Positions 59,196-64,000 of a DNA stretch of 64,000 bases are shown here, piece after piece; the first letter of the stretch is position 1; the number at the start of each line of letters is the position of its first letter. This DNA is from Halogranum amylolyticum (GTDB lineage Archaea > Halobacteriota > Halobacteria > Halobacteriales > Haloferacaceae). The stretch lies in NCBI RefSeq assembly GCF_900110465.1, contig NZ_FODV01000023.1, positions 1-64,000 on the forward strand, given 5' to 3'. The notes beneath the pieces were generated by a model that saw nothing but the letters and a program-made list of their open reading frames with translations, did no database searches and was not told the origin of the DNA. The position numbers were made by a program, and so were the translations under genes.

Positions 59196-60994
59196 CAGAT
59201 ATCCCCTCGGCGGCGCATGAACAGCACCTCGCCGGCGACGACGCCGAGGACGACGGCGACGACCGCGGGCGTGAGATCGAACGGTACCGACGCGGTGGCC
59301 GCCTCGCCGGTCGTTCCGCCCGAGACGACGTCGCTCGTCACGAGCGGTGCGTTCACGTCGGACTCGACGACGTCGAGCAGCGACGCGCCCACCTCGCGGC
59401 CGTCGACGGTGTAGATCCCCGCCTGCGAGAGCGGCACCGTCGTCCCCGTCACTCGCCCGTTCGGCGTCGCGACGGTCGTGTCGTCGGCGAACGTCAGGCG
59501 TTCGCCGGTTCGGTAGTTCAGATCTTCGAGCGACGCTCTCCCGGCCAGCGAGAGCGTCGCCCGCTTCCAGAACACGGGGTAGAGGTAGTTGAACCGGAAC
59601 GACGACGAGCGTTCGAGATAGCCGTAGTAGAGCACGCGGCCGCCGCCGCTGTCGGCGACGGCGACGAGCGGCGTCCCGTCGTTCGCGGCGACGAGCGTCC
59701 GCCCGGTTCGCGGCTCGCCGCGGACGTACTCCCCGCCACCGAACTCGATCCCGGCGACGAGCGGGTCGTCGCCGCTCGTCGCCGTCGCCGTCGTCCCCAC
59801 CTCGCGGGTGGGCCGGAGCAAGAGGAGATCGCCGTAGCCGAGCCGGGCGAGGTCCTCCTGGGCGAGCACGGCCACGCCGCCGCCGTCGGCGAGCGTGTCG
59901 CGGGCGAGCGCGAGGTCGCCGCGGAGCAGTCGCTGCGGGGCGACGTCGCCGAAGACGACCACGTCGTACTCGCCCCGGACGGCGGTCGGCGGGTTGACGA
60001 CGGTGAGGTCGACCTCCTCGACGAGTCCGAGCGCGGTGGTGAGGTAGGTGTTCTCGTCGTTGGTCAAGAGGAGCACGCGGACCTGTGCCGTCCCCGGCGC
60101 GGCGACGTAGGCGGCGTCGTCCGCGTCGAAGGAGTCGCTCGGCGTGAGGCGGAGGACGCCGCCGCCGGGCGGGACGTCGAACGTCTCGACGGCGACGTCG
60201 CCGGGTGCGAGTTGGACCGCCCGGCGGTCGGCGGCGTCGAACCCCAGCTGCCGGGTCGCGGTCGACGCACCACTGTTTCGGACCGTCGCCGTCACGCGGC
60301 CGTCGGCGAACGAGAGGTCGACGATGCCGACGTTGTCGGTCCCGCCGCCGCGGAACTGCCGGAGGTCGACCGCCAGTCCGCGCGCGCGAGCCTCCTCGAC
60401 GGGCGTCTGCCAGCCCTCGCCCGCGAAGTCGCTGACGACGACGATCCGACCCTCCGGTCCCGTCAGCGTCGACGCGGCCGTCACCGCCGCGCCGAGGTCG
60501 CCGGGCGCGTCCGTCACCCGCAGGTCGCGGACGGTCTGCCGTGCGGCGGCTGCCGCCCCGTCGCGGAGCACGACCCGCGGGTTCGTCTCGGCGACGACCA
60601 CCGTGGTCGACCCGGCGGCGGCGTCGGCCGCGGCGTCGACGGCGCGGGCGAACCGGGTCGTCCCGCCGCTCTCGACGCTCATGCTCGCGCTGGCGTCGAC
60701 GACGAGCACCGTCTCCTCGGCGACGGCGGCGCTCGGCACAGACAGGTACGGCGTCGCGAGCGCGATCGAGACGCCGACGAGCACGGCGAGTTGGAAGAGA
60801 AACAGCGCGTCTCGGCGCAGTCGCTCGAAGAACCGGTGTCTGGTCGCCTGTTCAGTTTCGACGCCGAGGAAGGCGAACGTCGGCAGGCGGACCAGCGACG
60901 GTTTCGGGCGGAGCAGATAGAGGATGACGAGTGGGATCACCGACGCGAGGCCGAGCAGCCCCAGCGGGGTGAGGAAGGCGTTCCCGAGTGCCAT
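59195..60994 (-). CDS. BatA-like membrane protein with VWA-like domain
   Basis: A 599-residue protein. The first 80 residues are the BatA N-terminal double-membrane domain (FLTPLGLLGLASVIPLVILY, LRPKPSLVRLPTFAFLG). Then a VWA-like region with VLVVDASASMSVESGGTTRF and VVVSDFAGEGW, a beta-rich domain, and a final helix (LTPAVVAVVLGVVAGEVLFM). It is the first gene of the six-gene MoxR/VWA operon. ATG 60994 is chosen because the BatA-type helix starts there; the upstream in-frame region is Arg/Ser-rich. Confidence 0.87.
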   Translation of the reverse strand: MALGNAFLTPLGLLGLASVIPLVILYLLRPKPSLVRLPTFAFLGVETEQATRHRFFERLRRDALFLFQLAVLVGVSIALATPYLSVPSAAVAEETVLVVDASASMSVESGGTTRFARAVDAAADAAAGSTTVVVAETNPRVVLRDGAAAAARQTVRDLRVTDAPGDLGAAVTAASTLTGPEGRIVVVSDFAGEGWQTPVEEARARGLAVDLRQFRGGGTDNVGIVDLSFADGRVTATVRNSGASTATRQLGFDAADRRAVQLAPGDVAVETFDVPPGGGVLRLTPSDSFDADDAAYVAAPGTAQVRVLLLTNDENTYLTTALGLVEEVDLTVVNPPTAVRGEYDVVVFGDVAPQRLLRGDLALARDTLADGGGVAVLAQEDLARLGYGDLLLLRPTREVGTTATATSGDDPLVAGIEFGGGEYVRGEPRTGRTLVAANDGTPLVAVADSGGGRVLYYGYLERSSSFRFNYLYPVFWKRATLSLAGRASLEDLNYRTGERLTFADDTTVATPNGRVTGTTVPLSQAGIYTVDGREVGASLLDVVESDVNAPLVTSDVVSGGTTGEAATASVPFDLTPAVVAVVLGVVAGEVLFMRRRGDI

Positions 60995-61478
60995 ACCAAC
61001 TACACGTTCCCGAACGGCATGAATCACCTCCCTGCTCGTCGACGCGGCCCGCCCGTCTCTTCCGTCGGTCGTCCGCCCTCCCCCCGACTCGAACCGACGG
61101 CCGTCTTGCTGTCCGCGCAACGACCGGTTTCGCTCGGCGCTCGCGGGATGGGACGGTCGTCGTTCTCGAACCGCCTCCGTTCTGTGTGCGTGTTTCGCCC
61201 TCGCTCCATCGCTCGTCGGATCTATATTACAAACGTAGCGTTGTAACAGAATCACGCGACGAACCGGAGCGAACGCTCCCCCACAACAGAACGTTTCAGG
61301 GGGCTCTCCGGCCAGAGATCGGTCCTATCAATCGTCTCGCTCGGCGGGCGTTCGCAGCAGTGTTCGACCGGCGGAAGCGGGCGACAGACGACGGTTCGGT
61401 GATGCCGGACGGGTGTAGTTACCACAAAGGATTTACTTCGACTGAGGGAACGTACTACTCGTCTTACATCCACAGAGT
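60995..61478. other. Divergent promoter region between the MoxR/VWA operon and the BGTF-like gene
   Basis: 484 bp with no supported gene. A TATA-like TTGTAATATA on the minus strand near 61224-61233 could serve the operon with a leader of about 200 nt. On the plus strand a GGATTTACTTCG stretch near 61429-61440 lies about 40 nt before ATG 61479. Confidence 0.45.
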
Positions 61479-63128
61479 ATGCCATTCGTCCACTCCTCCA
61501 CGAGCGTCGTCGGTCTCGCGCTCGTCGTCGTGTTCGCGTTCGCCACCGCCGGAGTGACGGCCGACGTCGTCACCGCCAGCGACGGTGCGCTCGCACTCGA
61601 CGCCGAGGCGTACTCGGCCACCCGGGGAGCCGTGGTGCCGGTCGTCGTCTCGTTGGACGGGACGTCGAGTGCGCGACTCACGCTCGTCGAGAGGACCGGG
61701 GCGTACGTCGCGACCGCGACCGTCGTCGACGCCGACGGCGACGGGCAGATCCGCGTCGCGTTCGACACGTTCGCCGCGGGGCGGGGCGACGAACGGCAGT
61801 CGTATCGCGCCGCCGCCGGAGACGCCGTCGTCGACGTGACGCGCCTCACCTCCGCTCGTACGACGCCCATACCGGCCGGGACGTACGCCGTCGTCGCCAC
61901 GACGGCGGACGCTCGAGCCGACGCCACGCTCACGCTCTCTCCGTTCGCGTTCGGGCCGACGGCCGTCGAGACGGCTCCCCGCGGTGTCTCCCCGTTCCCC
62001 GAGACGCCCGACGAGGCCGAGACGCATCACGAGACTGACGTCGTCGCGACCGGCGACTGGGTCGTCCTCCGGTTCGACGCACCCGGCCTCTCCGGGCTGG
62101 TCGAGGCGGACGCCGTCCCGGTGTCGAACCTCGTCTACGCCGACCCGAGCACGCCGAAGGCGCGGTCGACGCACACCGTCCGGGTTCCGGTCGTCAGTGA
62201 CGAACCGCTCCGCCGACTCGTCGTCGACTACGACGGGGAGGACGGCGACCGGCCGCGGAACCTCACCGTCGGGGCGGCCGTGACGCTCGTCGGCGTCGAC
62301 CGCGACGGTGACGGCACTGTCGACGTCGACCTCGACGAGAGCCTCGTGTCGGTCACGACTCACAGCGACGGTCGGTACCGGTTCCAGTTCGACGGGCAGT
62401 ACCGACTCGCGCCCGGCGACGGCCTCGTCGTTCGGTACGCGCTCGTCAACCCCGACACGACGGGTCGCGATCGCGTCACCGTCGGCGTCAACGACGCTCC
62501 GTCGACCGCCGGGACGGTGACCTACGGACTGGCCGGTCGGGGGACGCTCGGCAACGGCGCGACGCTCGATCTCGTCCGCACCGTCGACGGCGAGACGCTC
62601 CCCGTCTCGCTCGCGACGGCGGAGTACGGGATCGACGCGGAGGCGGGGGTGCTCACCGTCGCGTTCCCCGCCCCGTCGCTCGTTGAGGGACGGGGCGCCG
62701 CGGAGTATACGGCGACGCTCTCGCTCACGCCCGACAGCCCCTACGCGGGCGACGTCGGCGACGACCGGGCGGTCGCGAGCTACGTCGTCGTCCCCCGGAC
62801 GGCGAGCGTCGACGGCGTCGTCGACGGGACGCTCTCGGTCGAGTCGGGCCGACAGCCGCTCGCCGGGACGGCGTCGGTCGCCCCCGGGAGTCGCATCGTT
62901 GTCTACGCCGCCCGGTACGACGAACCCGGCTCGTTCATCCAGGCACGACTCGCGACCGTCGACGCCGACGGGTCGTGGACGGCCGATTTCGACTTCCGCG
63001 ACGTCGACCCCGGCACCCGGTTCGAACTCACCGTCTACGATCTGGAACGTGGCGGTCTCACGCCGTCGGCCGAACTGACCGTCGAACCGGTCGACGTCGT
63101 CGTCCGTGCAGACGATAGGGAACCGTGA
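61479..63128 (+). CDS. Secreted BGTF-like surface protein
   Basis: A 549-residue protein with a signal peptide (STSVVGLALVVVFAFATAGV) cut near residue 28. The mature protein is beta-rich and acidic, with features of haloarchaeal BGTF surface domains: RGAVVPVVVSLDGTSSARL near 49, GTLSVESGRQPLAGTASVAPGSR near 455-478 and a final domain with GSRIVVYAARYDEPGSFIQA and DFRDVDPGTRFELTVYD. It has no C-terminal helix, so it may be secreted or attached through partners. It precedes the S-layer-like gene by 487 bp. Confidence 0.8.
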   Translation: MPFVHSSTSVVGLALVVVFAFATAGVTADVVTASDGALALDAEAYSATRGAVVPVVVSLDGTSSARLTLVERTGAYVATATVVDADGDGQIRVAFDTFAAGRGDERQSYRAAAGDAVVDVTRLTSARTTPIPAGTYAVVATTADARADATLTLSPFAFGPTAVETAPRGVSPFPETPDEAETHHETDVVATGDWVVLRFDAPGLSGLVEADAVPVSNLVYADPSTPKARSTHTVRVPVVSDEPLRRLVVDYDGEDGDRPRNLTVGAAVTLVGVDRDGDGTVDVDLDESLVSVTTHSDGRYRFQFDGQYRLAPGDGLVVRYALVNPDTTGRDRVTVGVNDAPSTAGTVTYGLAGRGTLGNGATLDLVRTVDGETLPVSLATAEYGIDAEAGVLTVAFPAPSLVEGRGAAEYTATLSLTPDSPYAGDVGDDRAVASYVVVPRTASVDGVVDGTLSVESGRQPLAGTASVAPGSRIVVYAARYDEPGSFIQARLATVDADGSWTADFDFRDVDPGTRFELTVYDLERGGLTPSAELTVEPVDVVVRADDREP

Positions 63129-63182
63129 CGCTGCTCGGGGGCCGCGACGCCGACTCGGTCGTCGGCGTCTCCCCCCGATAGA

Positions 63183-63230
63183 CAGAAAGTATTTACCGTT
63201 TCATTCTGCCCTCGGAGAAAGTATATACCG
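63183..63230 (+). promoter_or_regulatory. Tandem near-identical promoter boxes before the S-layer-like gene
   Basis: CAGAAAGTATTTACCG (63183-63198) and GAGAAAGTATATACCG (63215-63230) are 32 bp apart, differing at two positions. Both look like a purine-rich BRE with a TATA box. They would give a leader of about 360-390 nt before ATG 63616. Long leaders and more than one promoter are known for some haloarchaeal S-layer genes. The leader (63231-63615) holds no gene that I can support. Confidence 0.55.
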
Positions 63231-63615
63231 GTAGATGCTGTTGTTTCTATTGCTCATACCAGTGTGGGGTTTAGGCCCTCCACCGGCCCTCTCGGACGCG
63301 TGGACGTCGAGTCCGCAGCTGTTCGGGTCCAGCCGACCGTCGCGTCGGCCGCTCCCCGCGGTCGGCGTGCGGCCCTCGAACCCGTACGAGCGCATCCGAC
63401 CTCTAGTCTCGCAGAGGCTAGCGAGCCACGGCTATGTGGCCGTCGGCGACGGTTAGCGGTCCCGGGTCCGGTCCGACCTTCCCCCGAGCGTCGGGCCGGA
63501 CGTGAGCAGTTCGCATACGACAGGGACACACGAAAGACACGAAATCCACAGTCAACTCACCGCACCGCCCGTGGCAACACGAACTATCCAGCAGACAACA
63601 GACAATACACAATCA

Positions 63616-64000
63616 ATGTTTACAACAACGAACCGTAACCGACAGATACGGGCGCTGGTTCTGACGGCCCTCATGGTCACCTCCCTGTTCGCAGGGACGG
63701 TCGCCCTCACAGGACTCGCCGCATCACAGGAACTACCGTCCGTCTCCGAGGCCCCCGACGGCACCATCTTTTCACAGGTGCAGCGCGGCGGCCCCGACGC
63801 AGACTTCGAACGAATCGGCCTCGTAAAGCGTGGTAACTCCGGGAACCTTCTGTACAACCCGTCGACTGACACCACCGTCCTCGAAGAGGGCGACGTGCTC
63901 GTCGCGCGTGGCGGTGAACAGCGGTTCCTCGTGAACGCCCAGGCCGCCCAGTCGTACCGTGGTAGCTCTGGCTTCGTCGGCCCGGGTGCCACCGTCTTCC
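63616..64000 (+). CDS. S-layer-like surface glycoprotein precursor, N-terminal part (3' end outside window)
   Basis: Open to the right edge; 128 residues visible. The signal peptide has the haloarchaeal surface-glycoprotein form NRNRQIRALVLTALMVTSLF followed by a hydrophobic core and a cut near AASQ. The mature start (NLLYNPSTDTTVLEEGDVLV, then ARGGEQRFLV) resembles the N-terminal domain of haloarchaeal S-layer glycoproteins. The tandem strong promoters fit a highly expressed gene. The antisense frame over this region is a shadow. Confidence 0.75.
   Translation, partial: MFTTTNRNRQIRALVLTALMVTSLFAGTVALTGLAASQELPSVSEAPDGTIFSQVQRGGPDADFERIGLVKRGNSGNLLYNPSTDTTVLEEGDVLVARGGEQRFLVNAQAAQSYRGSSGFVGPGATVF

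Noticed and set aside
61464..62363. 299-residue antisense frame over the BGTF-like gene
   Set aside because: Arg/Asp-rich shadow without motif; the sense frame has a signal peptide and beta-domain pattern.
63264..63638. 124-residue frame in the S-layer leader
   Set aside because: Arg-rich, not acidic, runs into the coding start in another frame; more likely an untranslated leader.

Overview
The window comes from a haloarchaeon (class Halobacteria). The DNA is GC-rich, the predicted proteins are strongly acidic, and families typical of haloarchaea are present: HTH_10/bacterio-opsin-activator regulators, HalX, twin-arginine (Tat) exported proteins, DUF7344-type helix-turn-helix proteins and an S-layer-like precursor. 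Genes overlap by ATGA/GTGA and several promoters look leaderless. I cannot name the genus. No tRNA, rRNA, CRISPR array or insertion sequence was recognised.

Layout. 1-3.2 kb: the end of an Asp/Thr-rich surface protein with TDSP repeats, a membrane-tailed DUF7344 regulator, and a membrane protein joining an outside Ca-binding-type repeat domain to an inside winged helix. 3.3-4.6 kb: a frameshifted, C-terminally truncated Orc1/Cdc6 gene followed upstream by an AT-rich stretch with ORB-like repeats, probably a decaying replication origin. 4.7-37.4 kb: a large surface-polysaccharide/glycosylation locus. It holds glmS, an asparagine-synthase-like protein, a CapA-like protein, two GT4 and one GT2 glycosyltransferases, a DUF354 protein, two nucleotide-sugar dehydrogenases, a hexapeptide acetyltransferase, a Gfo/Idh/MocA dehydrogenase, a DegT aminotransferase, polytopic membrane proteins, three Tat-exported right-handed beta-helix proteins, a glycan-binding/processing lipoprotein and an alkaline-phosphatase-superfamily enzyme. 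A two-component island (HxlR-REC-HalX regulator, degenerate receiver, frameshifted hybrid kinase) sits inside it. 37.5-48 kb: sensory/regulatory genes (kinase remnant, REC-PAS-GAF-BAT-HTH_10, KaiC-like ATPase, a 1452-residue multi-PAS/GAF BAT regulator, small zinc-finger proteins, DUF7123). 48.6-53.2 kb: a secreted CARDB-like protein coupled to an RND permease, then a third DUF7344 regulator. 53.3-61 kb: a tightly overlapped MoxR/DUF58/VWA operon. 61.5-64 kb: a secreted BGTF-like protein and the start of an S-layer-like surface glycoprotein with tandem promoters.

How it fits together. GlmS supplies glucosamine-6-phosphate for UDP-GlcNAc. The dehydrogenase, Gfo/Idh/MocA, DegT aminotransferase and hexapeptide acetyltransferase match the four Wbp-type steps to UDP-2,3-diacetamido-2,3-dideoxy-hexuronic acid. 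Glycosyltransferases would assemble that sugar into a glycan, and the Tat-exported beta-helix proteins are candidates to modify or bind the product outside the cell. The strongest new signal is a shared promoter architecture in front of six separate transcription units of this locus, on both strands: a (C/G/T)TTA box exactly 8 nt upstream of an ATAATAAA-like box, with a seventh weaker copy. This suggests one dedicated regulator for the whole locus.

Three genes carry single-base deletions in short homopolymers or doublets (orc at 3628-3632, hybrid kinase at 28614-28616 and 29470-29473). Either they are young pseudogenes or the assembly contains indel errors; the orc copy also lacks its DNA-binding domain, so it is degraded either way.
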